A DNA stretch of 64,000 nucleotides from Clusia tigrina (taxonomy: Eukaryota; Arthropoda; Insecta; Diptera; Clusiidae), in assembly GCA_920105625.2 (NCBI GenBank), contig OV050032.1, forward strand, positions 90,566,542 through 90,630,541, given 5' to 3'. The notes under the pieces were generated by a model. That model saw nothing but the letters and a program-made list of their open reading frames with translations. It was not told the origin of the DNA and searched no databases. This document shows, one piece after another, positions 26,336 through 39,305 of the stretch (its first letter is position 1; each line of letters starts with the position of its first letter). The position numbers and the translations under genes were made by a program.

Positions 26336-29300
26336 CAAATGCTTGTAAGTTTTTACTGGAGCGTCATAAAACCTTGAAATTTTGTAACAATAAAGTACTC
26401 GAGCCTCTTGTCTATTTAAGCTATCGCTCAAAGCTATGCTACCCTTGAGTCCCAAATCAAACACTGAGAAAACTTCAAATGGCCCTAACTTCTATACGGT
26501 AAGTCCTACACCTATCAAAGTTTGCAACATACAAATGCTTGTAACTTTTTACTGGAGCGTCATAAAATTCTGAAATTTTGTAACAATAAATTACTCGAGC
26601 CTCTTGTCAATCTAATCTATTGCTCAAAGCTATGCTACCCTTGAGTCCCAAATCAAACACTGAGAAAACTTCAAATGGCCCTAACTTCTATACGGTACGT
26701 CCTACACCTATCAAAGTTTGCAACATACAAATGCTTGTAACTTTTTACTGGAGCGTCATAAAACCTTGAAATTTTGTAACAATAAATTACTCGAGCCTCT
26801 TGTCTATTTAAGCTATCGCTCAAAGCTATGCTACCCTTGAGTCCCAAATCAAACACTGAGAAAACTTCAAATGGCCCTAACTTCTATACGGTACGTCCTA
26901 CACCTATCAAAGTTTGCAACATACAAATGCTTGTAAGTTTTTACTGGAGAGTCAGAAAACCTTGAAATTTTGTAACAATAAACTACTCGAGCCTCTTGTC
27001 TATTTAAGCTATCGCTCAAAGCTATGCTACCCTTGAGTCCCAAATCAAACACTGAGAAAACTTCAAATGGCCCTAACTTCTATACGGTACGTCCTACACC
27101 TATCAAAGTTTGCAACATACAAATGCTTGTAAGTTTTTACGGGAGCGTCAGAAAACCTTGACATTTTGTAACAATAAAGTACTCGAGCCTCTTGTCTATT
27201 TAAGTTATCGCTCAAAGCTATGCTACCCTTGAGTCCCAAATCAAACACTGAGAAAACTTCAAATGGCCCTAACTTCTATACGGTACGTCCAACACCTATC
27301 AAAGTTTGCAACATACAAATGCTTGTAAGTTTTTACTGGAGAGTCAGAAAACCTTGAAATTTTGTAACTATAAATTACTGGAGCCTCTTGTCTATTTAAG
27401 CTATCGCTCAAAGCTATGCTACCCTTGAGTCCCAAATCAAACACTGAGAAAACTTCAAATGGCCCTAACTTCTATACGGTACGTCCTACACCTATCAAAG
27501 TTTGCAACATACAAATGCTTGTAAGTTTTTACTGGAGCGTCAGAAAACCTTGAAATTTTGTAACAATAAAGTACTCGAGCCTCTTGTCTATTTAAGCTAT
27601 CGCTCAAAGCTATGCTACCCTTGAGAACCAAATCAAACACTGAGAAAACTTTAAATGGCCCTAACTTCTATACGGTACGTCCTACACCTATCAAAGTTTG
27701 CAACATACAAATGTTTGTAACTTTTTACTGGAGCGTCATAAAACCTTGAAATTTTGTAACAATAAAGTACTCGAGCCTCTTGTCTATTTAAGCTATCGCT
27801 CAAAGCTATGCTACCCTTGAGTCCCAAATCAAACACTGATAAAACTTCAAATGGCCCTAACTTCTATACGGTACGTCCTACACCTATCAAAGTTTGCAAC
27901 ATACAAATGCTTGTAACTTTTTACTGGATCGTCATAAAACCTTGAAATTTTGTAACAATAAAGTACTCGAGCCTCTTGCCAATCTAATCTATCGCTCAAA
28001 GCTATGCTACCCTTGAGTCCCAAATCAAACACTGATAAAACTTCAAATGGCCCTAGCTTCTATACGGTACGTCCTACACCTATCAAAGTTTGCAACATAC
28101 AAATGCTTGTAACTTTTTACTGGAGCGTCATAAAACTTTGAAATTTTGTGACAATAAAGTACTCGAGCCTCTTGCCAATCTAATCTATCGCTCAAAGCTA
28201 TGCTACCCTTGAGTCCCAAATCAAACACTGATAAAACTTCAAATGGCCCTAACTTCTATACGGTACGTCCTACACGTATGAAAGTTTGCAACATACAAAT
28301 GCTTGTAAGTTTTTACTGGAGCGTCATAAAACCTTGAAATTTTGTAACAATAAAGTACTCGAGCCTCTTGTCTATTTAAGCTATCGCTCAAAGCTATGCT
28401 ACCCTTGAGTCCCAAATCAAACACTGAGAAAACTTCAAATGGCCCTAACTTCTATACGGTAAGTCCTACACCTATCAAAGTTTGCAACATACAAATGCTT
28501 GTAACTTTTTACTGGAGCGTCATAAAATCTTGAAATTTTGTAACAATAAATTACTCGAGCCTCTTGTCAATCTAATCTATTGCTCAAAGCTATGCTACCC
28601 TTGAGTCCCAAATCAAACACTGAGAAAACTTCAAATGGCCCTAACTTCTATACGGTACGTCCTATACCTATCAAAGTTTGCAACATACAAATGCTTGTAA
28701 CTTTTTACTGGAGCGTCATAAAACCTTGAAATTTTGTAACAATAAATTACTCGAGCCTCTTGTCTATTTAAGCTATCGCTCAAAGCTATGCTACCCTTGA
28801 GTCCCAAATCAAACACTGAGAAAACTTCAAATGGCCCTAACTTCTATACGGTACGTCCTACACCTATCAAAGTTTGCAACATACAAATGCTTGTAAGTTT
28901 TTACTGGAGAGTCAGAAAACCTTGAAATTTTGTAACAATAAAGTACTAGAGCCTCTTGTCTATTTAAGCTATCGCTCAAAGCTATGCTACCCTTGAGTCC
29001 CAAATCAAACACTGATAAAACTTCAAATGGCCCTAACTTCTATACGGTACGTCCTACACCTATCAAAGTTTGCAACATACAAATGCTTGTAACTTTTTAC
29101 TGGAGCGTCATAAAACCTTGAAATTTTGTAACAATAAAGTACTCGAGCGTCTTGTCAATCTAATCTATCGCTCAAAGCTATGCTACCCTTGAGTCCTAAA
29201 TCAAAAACTGATAAAACTTCAAATGGCCCTTACTTGTATACGGTACGTCCTACACCTATCAAAGTTTGCAACATACAAATGCTTGTAAGTTTTTATTGGA

Positions 29301-29727
29301 GCGTCATAAAACCTTGAAATTTTGTAACTATAAATTACTCGAGTCTCTTGTTTATATAAGGTATCGCTCAAAGCTATGCTACCCTTGAGTCCCAAATCAA
29401 ACACTGATAAAACTTCACATGGCCCTAACTTCTATACGGTATGTCCTACACCTATCAAAGTTTGCAACATACAAATGCTTGTAACTTTTTACTGGAGCGT
29501 CATAAAACCTTGAAATTTTGTAACAATAAAGTACTCGAGCCTCTTGTCAATCTAATCTATTGCTCAAAGCTATGCTACCCTTGAGTCCCAAATCAAACAC
29601 TGAGAAAACTTCAAATGGCCCTAACTTCTATACGGTACGTCCTACACCTATCAAAGTTTGCAACATACAAATGCTTGTAAATTTTTACTGGAGCGTCATA
29701 AAACCTTGAAATTTTGTAACAATAAAT

Positions 29728-29745
29728 TACTCGAGCCAATCTAAT
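29728..29745. repeat. Short monomer with 7-bp deletion, shared with 44571
   Basis: ACTCGAGCCAATCTAATC replaces the usual ACTCGAGCCTCTTGCCAATC. The same 7-bp loss occurs at about 44571-44585, immediately before the retrotransposon, which identifies the two places as copies of one segment. Confidence 0.9.
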
Positions 29746-32700
29746 CTATCGCTCAAAGCTATGCTACCCTTGAGTCCCAAATCAAACACTGAGAAAACTT
29801 CAAATGGCCCTAACTTCTATACGGTACGTCCTACACCTATCAAAGTTTGCAACATACAAATGCTTGTAAGTTTTTACTGGAGCGTCATAAAACCTTGAAA
29901 TTTTGTAACAATAAATTACTCGAGCCTCTTGCCAATCTAATCTATCGCTCAAAGCTATGCTACCCTTGAGTCCTAAATCAAACACTGATAAAACTTCAAA
30001 TGGCCCTTACTTGTATACGGTACGTCCTACACCTATCAAAGTTTGCAACATACAAATGCTTGTAAGTTTTTACTGGAGCGTCATAAAACCTTGAAATTTT
30101 GTAACTATAAATTACTCGAGTCTCTTGTCTATATAAGCTATCGCTCAAAGCTATGCTACCCTTGAGTCCCAAATCAAACACTGATAAAACTTCAAATGGC
30201 CCTAACTTCTATATGGTACGTCCTACACTTATCAAAGTTTGCAACATACAAATGCTTGTAACTTTTTACTGGAGCGTCATAAAATCTTGAAATTTTGTAA
30301 CAATAAAGTACTCGAGCCTCTTGCCAATCTAATCTATCGCTCAAAGCTATGCTACCCTTGAGTCCCAAATCAAACACTGATAAAACTTCAAATGGCCCTA
30401 ACTTCTATACGGTACGTCCTACACCTATCAAAGTTTGCAACATTCAAATGCTTGTAACTTTTTACTGGAGCGTCATAAAACCTTGAAATTTTGTAACTAT
30501 AAAGTACTCGAGCCTCTTGCCAATTTAAGCTATCGCTCAAACCTATGCTACCCTTGAGTCCCAAATCAAACACTGAGAAAACTTCAAATGGCCCTAACTT
30601 CTATATGGTACGTCCTACACCTATCAAAGTTTGCAACATACAAATGCTTGTAACTTTTTACTGGAGCGTCATAAAACCTTGAAATTTTGTAATAATAAAT
30701 TACTCGAGCCTCTTGTCAATCTAATCTATCGCTCAAAGCTTTGCTACCCTTGAGTCCCAAATCAAACACTGAGAAAACTTCAAATGGCCCTAACTTCTAT
30801 ACGGTACGTCCTACACCTATCAAAGTTTGCAACATACAAATGCTTGTAACTTTTTACTGGAGCGTCATAAAACCTTGAAATTTTGTAACAATAAATTACT
30901 CGAGCCTCTTGTCTATTTAAGCTATCGCTCAAAGCTATGCTACCCTTGAGTCCCAAATCAAACACTGAGAAAACTTCAAATGGCCCTAACTTCTATACGG
31001 TACGTCCTACACCTATCAAAGTTTGCAACATACAAATGCTTGTAAGTTTTTACTGGAGCGTCAGAAAACCTTGAAATTTTGTAACAATAAAGTACTCGAG
31101 ACTCTTGCCAATCTAATCTATCGCTCAAAGCTATGCTACTCTTGAGTCCCAAATCAAACACTAAGAAAACTTCAAATGGCCCTAACTTCTATACGGTACG
31201 TCCTACACCTATCAAAGTTTGCCATATACAAATGCTTGTAACTTTTTACTGGAGCGTCATAAAACCTTGAAATTTTGTAACTATTAATTACTCGAGCCTC
31301 TTGTCTATTTAAGCTATCGCTCAAAGCTATGCTACCCTTGAGTCCCAAATCAAACAGTGAGAAAACTTCAAATGGCCCTAACTTCTATACGGTACGTCCT
31401 ACACCTATCAAAGTTTGCAATATACAAATGCTTGTAACTTTTTACTGGAGCTTCATAAAACCTTGAAATTTTGTAACTATAAAGTACTCGAGCCTCTTGC
31501 CAATTTAAGCTATCGCTCAAACCTATGCTACCCTTGAATCCCAAATCAAACACTGAGAAAACTTCAAATGGCCCTAACTTCTATACGGTACGTCCTACAC
31601 CTATCAAAGTTTGCAACATTCAAATGCTTGTAACTTTTTACTGGAGCGTCATAAAACCTTGAAATTTTGTAACAATAAATTTCTCGAGCCTCTTGTCAAT
31701 CTAATCTATCGCTCAAAGCTATGCTACCCTTGAATCCCAAATCAAAGACTGAGAAAACTTCAAATGGCCCTAACTTCTATACGGTACGTCCTACACCTAT
31801 CAAAGTTTGCAACATACAAATGCTTGTAACTTTTTACTGGAGCGTCATAAAACCTTGAAATTTTGTAACTATAAATTACTCGAGCCTCTTGTCTATTTAA
31901 GCTATCGCTCAAAGCTATGCTACCCTTGAGTCCCAAATCAAACACTGAGAAAACTTCAAATGGCCCTAACTTCTATACGGTACGTCCTACACCTATCAAA
32001 GTTTGCAACATACAAATGCTTGTAAGTTTTTACTGGAGAGTCAGAAAACCTTGAAATTTTGTAACAATAAAGTACTCGAGCCTCTTGTCTATTTAAGCTA
32101 TCGCTCAAAGCTATGCTACCCTTGAGTCCCAAATCAAACACTGAGAAAACTTCAAATGGCCCTAACTTCTATACGGTACGTCCTACACCTATCAAAGTTT
32201 GCAACATACAAATGCTTGTAAGTTTTTACTGGAGCGTCAGAAAACCTTGACATTTTGTAACAATAAAGTACTCGAGCCTCTTGTCTATTTAAGTTATCGC
32301 TCAAAGCTATGCTACCCTTGAGTCCCAAATCAAACACTGAGAAAACTTCAAATGGCCCTAACTTCTATACGGTACGTCCTACACCTATCAAAGTTTGCAA
32401 CATACAAATGCTTGTAAGTTTTTACTGGAGAGTCAGAAAACCTTGAAATTTTGTAACAATAAAGTACTCGAGCCTCTTGTCTATTTAAGCTATCGCTCAA
32501 AGCTATGCTACCCTTGAGTCCCAAATCAAACACTGAGAAAACTTCAAATGGCCCTAACTTCTATACGGTACGTCCTACACCTATCAAAGTTTGCAACATA
32601 CAAATGCTTGTAAGTTTTTACTGGAGCGTCAGAAAACCTTGAAATTTTGTAACAATAAAGTACTCGAGCCTCTTGTCTATTTAAGCTATCGCTCAAAGCT

Positions 32701-35700
32701 ATGCTACCCATGAGAACCAAATCAAACACTGAGAAAACTTTAAATGGCCCTAACTTCTATACGGTACGTCCTACACCTATCAAAGTTTGCAACATACAAA
32801 TGTTTGTAAATTTTTACTGGAGCGTCATAAAACCTTGAAATTTTGTAACAATAAAGTACTCGAGCCTCTTGCCAATCTAATCTATCGCTCAAAGCTATGC
32901 TACCCTTGAGTCCCAAATCAAACACTGAGAAAGCTTCAAATGGCCCTAACTTCTATACGGTACGTCCTACACCTATCAAAGTTTGCAACATACAAATGCT
33001 TGTAAGATTTTACTGGAGCGTCATAAAACCTTGAAATTTTGTAACAATAAATTACTCGAGCCTCTTGCCAATCTAATCTATCGCTCAAAGCTATGCTACC
33101 CTTGAGTCCTAAATCAAACACTGATAAAACTTCAAATGGCCCTTACTTGTATACGGTACGTCCTACACCTATCAAAGTTTGCAACATACAAATGCTTGTA
33201 AGTTTTTACTGGAGCGTCATAAAACCTTGAAATTTTGTAACTATAAATTACTCGAGTCTCTTGTCTATATAAGCTATCGCTCAAAGCTATGCTACCCTTG
33301 AGTCCCAAATCAAACACTGATAAAACTTCAAATGGCCCTAGCTTCTATACGGTACGTCCTACACCTATCAAAGTTTGCAACATACAAATGCTTGTAACTT
33401 TTTACTGGAGCGTCATAAGACTTTGAAATTTTGTAACAATAAAGTACTCGAGCCTCTTGCCAATCTAATCTATCGCTCAAAGCTATGCTACCCTTGAGTC
33501 CCAAATCAAACACTGATAAAACTTCAAATGGCCCTAACTTCTATACGGTACGACCTACACGTATGAAAGTTTGCAACATACAAATGCTTGTAAGTTTTTA
33601 CTGGAGCGTCATAAAACCTTGAAATTTTGTAACAATAAAGTACTCGAGCCTCTTGTCTATTTAAGCTATCGCTCAAAGCTATGCTACCCTTGAGTCCCAA
33701 ATCAAACACTGAAAAAACTTCAAATGGCCCTAACTTCTATACGGTAAGCCCTACACCTATCAAAGTTTGCAACATACAAATGCTTGTAACTTTTTACTGG
33801 AGCGTCATAAAATCTTGAAATTTTGTAACAATAAATTACTCGAGCCTCTTGTCAATCTAATCTATTGCTCAAAGCTATGCTACCCTTGAGTCCCAAATCA
33901 AACACTGAGAAAACTTCAAATGGCCCTAACTTCTATACGGTACGTCCTACACCTATCAAAGTTTGCAACATACAAATGCTTGTAACTTTTTACTGGAGCG
34001 TCATAAAACCTTGAAATTTTGTAACAATAAATTACTCGAGCCTCTTGTCTATTTAAGCTATCGCTCAAAGCTATGCTACCCTTGAGTCCCAAATCAAACA
34101 CTGAGAAAACTTCAAATGGCCCTAACTTCTATACGGTACGTCCTACACCTATCAAAGTTTGCAACATACAAATGCTTGTAAGTTTTTACTGGAGAGTCAG
34201 AAAACCTTGAAATTTTGTAACAATAAAGTACTCGAGCCTCTTGTCTATTTAAGCTATCGCTCAAAGCTATGCTACCCTTGAGTCCCAAATCAAACACTGA
34301 GAAAACTTCAAATGGCCCTAACTTCTATACGGTACGTCCTACACCTATCAAAGTTTGCAACATACAAATGCTTGTAAGTTTTTACTGGAGCGTCAGAAAA
34401 CCTTGAAATTTTGTAACAATAAAGTACTCGAGCCTCTTGTCTATTTAAGCTATCGCTCAAAGCTATGCTACCCTTGAGAACCAAATCAAACACTGAGAAA
34501 ACTTTAAATGGCCCTAACTTCTATACGGTACGTCCTACACCTATCAAAGTTTGCAACATACAAATGTTTGTAACTTTTTACTGGAGCGTCATAAAACCTT
34601 GAAATTTTGTAACAATAAAGTACTCGAGCCTCTTGCCAATCTAATCTATCGCTCAAAGCTATGCTACCCTTGAGTCCCAAATCAAACACTGAGAAAGCTT
34701 CAAATGGCCCTAACTTCTATACGGTACGTCCTACACCTATCAAAGTTTGCAACATACAAATGCTTGTAAGATTTTACTGGAGCGTCATAAAACCTTGAAA
34801 TTTTGTAACAATAAATTACTCGAGCCTCTTGCCAATCTAATCTATCGCTCAAAGCTATGCTACCCTTGAGTCCTAAATCAAACACTGATAAAACTTCAAA
34901 TGGCCCTTACTTGTATACGGTACGTCCTACACCTATCAAAGTTTGCAACATACAAATGCTTGTAAGTTTTTACTGGAGCGTCATAAAACCTTGAAATTTT
35001 GTAACTATAAATTACTCGAGTCTCTTGTCTATATAAGCTATCGCTCAAAGCTATGCTACCCTTGAGTCCCAAATCAAACACTGATAAAACTTCAAATGGC
35101 CCTAGCTTCTATACGGTACGTCCTACACCTATCAAAGTTTGCAACATACAAATGCTTGTAACTTTTTACTGGAGCGTCATAAGACTTTGAAATTTTGTAA
35201 CAATAAAGTACTCGAGCCTCTTGCCAATCTAATCTATCGCTCAACGCTATGCTACCCTTGAGTCCCAAATCAAACACTGATAAAACTTCAAATGGCCCTA
35301 ACTTCTATACGGTACGTCCTACACGTATGAAAGTTTGCAACATACAAATGCTTGTAAGTTTTTACTGGAGCGTCATAAAACCTTGAAATTTTGTAACAAT
35401 AAAGTACTCGAGCCTCTTGTCTATTTAAGCTATCGCTCAAAGCTATGCTACCCTTGAGTCCCAAATCAAACACTGAAAAAACTTCAAATGGCCCTAACTT
35501 CTATACGGTAAGCCCTACACCTATCAAAGTTTGCAACATACAAATGCTTGTAACTTTTTACTGGAGCGTCATAAAATCTTGAAATTTTGTAACAATAAAT
35601 TACTCGAGCCTCTTGTCAATCTAATCTATTGCTCAAAGCTATGCTACCCTTGAGTCCCAAATCAAACACTGAGAAAACTTCAAATGGCCCTAACTTCTAT

Positions 35701-38700
35701 ACGGTACGTCCTACACCTATCAAAGTTTGCAACATACAAATGCTTGTAACTTTTTACTGGAGCGTCATAAAACCTTGAAATTTTGTAACAATAAATTACT
35801 CGAGCCTCTTGTCTATTTAAGCTATCGCTCAAAGCTATGCTACCCTTGAGTCCCAAATCAAACACTGAGAAAACTTCAAATGGCCCTAACTTCTATACGG
35901 TACGTCCTACACCTATCAAAGTTTGCAACATACAAATGCTTGTAAGTTTTTACTGGAGAGTCAGAAAACCTTGAAATTTTGTAACAATAAACTACTCGAG
36001 CCTCTTGTCTATTTAAGCTATCGCTCAAAGCTATGCTACCCTTGAGTCCCAAATCAAACACTGAGAAAACTTCAAATGGCCCTAACTTCTATACGGTACG
36101 TCCTACACCTATCAAAGTTTGCAACATACAAATGCTTGTAAGTTTTTACGGGAGCGTCAGAAAACCTTGACATTTTGTAACAATAAAGTACTCGAGCCTC
36201 TTGTCTATTTAAGTTATCGCTCAAAGCTATGCTACCCTTGAGTCCCAAATCAAACACTGAGAAAACTTCAAATGGCCCTAACTTCTATACGGTACGTCCT
36301 ACACCTATCAAAGTTTGCAACATACAAATGCTTGTAAGTTTTTACTGGAGAGTCAGAAAACCTTGAAATTTTGTAACAATAAGGTACTCGAGCCTCTTGT
36401 CTATTTAAGCTATCGCTCAAAGCTATGCTACCCTTGAGTCCCAAATCAAACACTGAGAAAACTTCAAATGGCCCTAACTTCTATACGGTACGTCCTACAC
36501 CTATCAAAATTTGCAACATACAAATGCTTGTAAGTTTTTACTGGAGCGTCAGAAAACCTTGAAATTTTGTAACAATAAAGTACTCGAGCCTCTTGTCTAT
36601 TTAAGCTATCGCTCAAAGCTATGCTACCCTTGAGAACCAAATCAAACACTGAGAAAACTTTAAATGGCCCTAACTTCTATACGGTACGTCCTACACCTAT
36701 CAAAGTTTGCAACATACAAATGTTTGTAACTTTTTACTGGAGCGTCATAAAACCTTGAAATTTTGTAACAATAAAGTACTCGAGCCTCTTGTCTATTTAA
36801 GCTATCGCTCAAAGCTATGCTACCCTTGAGCCCCAAATCAAACACTGATAAAACTTCAAATGGCCCTAACTTCTATACGGTACGTCCTACACCTATCAAA
36901 GTTTGCAACATACAAATGCTTGTAACTTTTTACTGGATCGTCATAAAACCTTGAAATTTTGTAACAATAAAGTACTCGAGCCTCTTGCCAATCTAATCTA
37001 TCGCTCAAAGCTATGCTACCCATGAGTCCCAAATCAAACACTGAGAAAACTTCAAATGGCCCTAACTTCTATACGGTACGTCCTACACCTATCAAAGTTT
37101 GCAACATTCAAATGCTTGTAAGTTTTTACTGGATCGTCATAAAACCTTGAAATTTTGTAACAATAAAGTACTCGAGCGTCTTGTCAATCTAATCTATCGC
37201 TCAAAGCTATGGTACCCTTGAGTCCCAAATCAAACACTGAGAAAACTTCAAATGGCCCTAACTTCTATACGGTACGTCCTACACCTATCAAAGTTTGCAA
37301 TATACAAATGCTTGTAACTTTTTACTGGAGCGTCATATAACCTTGAAATTTTGTAACTATAAAGTACTCGAGCCTCTTGCCAATTTAAGCTATCGCTCAA
37401 AGCTATGCTACTCTTGATTCCCAAATCAAACACTGAAAAAACTTCAAATGGCCCTAACTTGTATATGGTACGTCCTACACCTATCAAAGTTTGCCACATA
37501 CAAATGCTTGTAACTTTTTACTGGAGCGTCATAAAACCTTGAAATTTTGTTACAATAAAGTACTCGAGCCTCTTGCCAATTTAATCTATCGCTCAAAGCT
37601 ATGCTACTCTTGAGTCCCAAATCAAACACTGAGAAAACTTCAAATGGCCCTAACTTCTATACGGTACGTCCTACACCTATCAAAGTTTGCAACATACAAA
37701 TGCTTGTAAGTTTTTACTGGAGCGTCAGAAAACCTTGAAATTGTGTAACAATAAAGTACTCGAGCCTCTTGCCAATCTAATCTATCGCTCAAAGCTATGC
37801 TACCCTTGAGTCCCAAATCAAACACTGAGAAAACTTCAAATGGCCCTAACTTCTATACGGTACGTCCTACACCTATCAAAGTTTGCAACATACAAATGCT
37901 TGTAAGTTTTTACTGGAGCGTCATAAAACCTTGAAATTTTGTAACAATAAATTACTCGAGCCTCTTGCCAATCTAATCTATCGCTCAAAGCTATGCTACC
38001 CTTGAGTCCTAAATCAAACACTGATAAAACTTCAAATGGCCCTTACTTGTATACGGTACGTCCTACACCTATCAAAGTTTGCAACATACAAATGCTTGTA
38101 AGTTTTTACTGGAGCGTCATAAAACCTTGAAATTTTGTAACTATAAATTACTCGAGTCTCTTGTCTATATAAGCTATCGCTCAAAGCTATGCTACCCTTG
38201 AGTCCCAAATCAAACACTGATAAAACTTCAAATGGCCCTAGCTTCTATACGGTACGTCCTACACCTATCAAAGTTTGCAACATACAAATGCTTGTAACTT
38301 TTTACTGGAGCGTCATAAAACTTTGAAATTTTGTAACAATAAAGTACTCGAGCCTCTTGCCAATCTAATCTATCGCTCAAAGCTATGCTACCCTTGAGTC
38401 CCAAATCAAACACTGATAAAACTTCAAATGGCCCTAACTTCTATACGGTACGTCCTACACGTATGAAAGTTTGCAACATACAAATGCTTGTAAGTTTTTA
38501 CTGGAGCGTCATAAAACCTTGAAATTTTGTAACAATAAAGTACTCGAGCCTCTTGTCTATTTAAACTATCGCTCAAAGCTATGCTACCCTTGAGTCCCAA
38601 ATCAAACACTGAGAAAACTTCAAATGGCCCTAACTTCTATACGGTAAGTCCTACACCTATCAAAGTTTGCAACATACAAATGCTTGTAACTTTTTACTGG

Positions 38701-39284
38701 AGCGTCATAAAATCTTGAAATTTTGTAACAATAAATTACTCGAGCCTCTTGTCAATCTAATCTATTGCTCAAAGCTATGCTACCCTTGAGTCCCAAATCA
38801 AACACTGAGAAAACTTCAAATGGCCCTAACTTCTATACGGTAAGTCCTACACCTATCAAAGTTTGCAACATACAAATGCTTGTAACTTTTTACTGGAGCG
38901 TCATAAAATCTTGAAATTTTGTAACAATAAATTACTCGAGCCTCTTGTCAATCTAATCTATTGCTCAAAGCTATGCTACCCTTGAGTCCCAAATCAAACA
39001 CTGAGAAAACTTCAAATGGCCCTAACTTCTATACGGTACGTCCTACACCTATCAAAGTTTGCAACATACAAATGCTTGTAACTTTTTACTGGAGCGTCAT
39101 AAAACCTTGAAATTTTGTAACAATAAATTACTCGAGCCTCTTGTCTATTTAAGCTATCGCTCAAAGCTATGCTACCCTTGAGTCCCAAATCAAACACTGA
39201 GAAAACTTCAAATGGTCCTAACTTCTATACGGTACGTCCTACACCTATCAAAGTTTGCAACATACAAATGCTTGTAAGTTTTTA

Positions 39285-39305
39285 CTGGAGAGTCTATTTA
39301 AGCTA
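39285..39305. repeat. Short monomer with 47-bp deletion
   Basis: GGAGAGTC is joined to TATTTAAGC. The two breakpoints share GTC, so the loss is compatible with microhomology-mediated repair or slippage. Spacing between the marker points at 39208 and 39357 is 149 instead of 196 bp. Confidence 0.88.
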
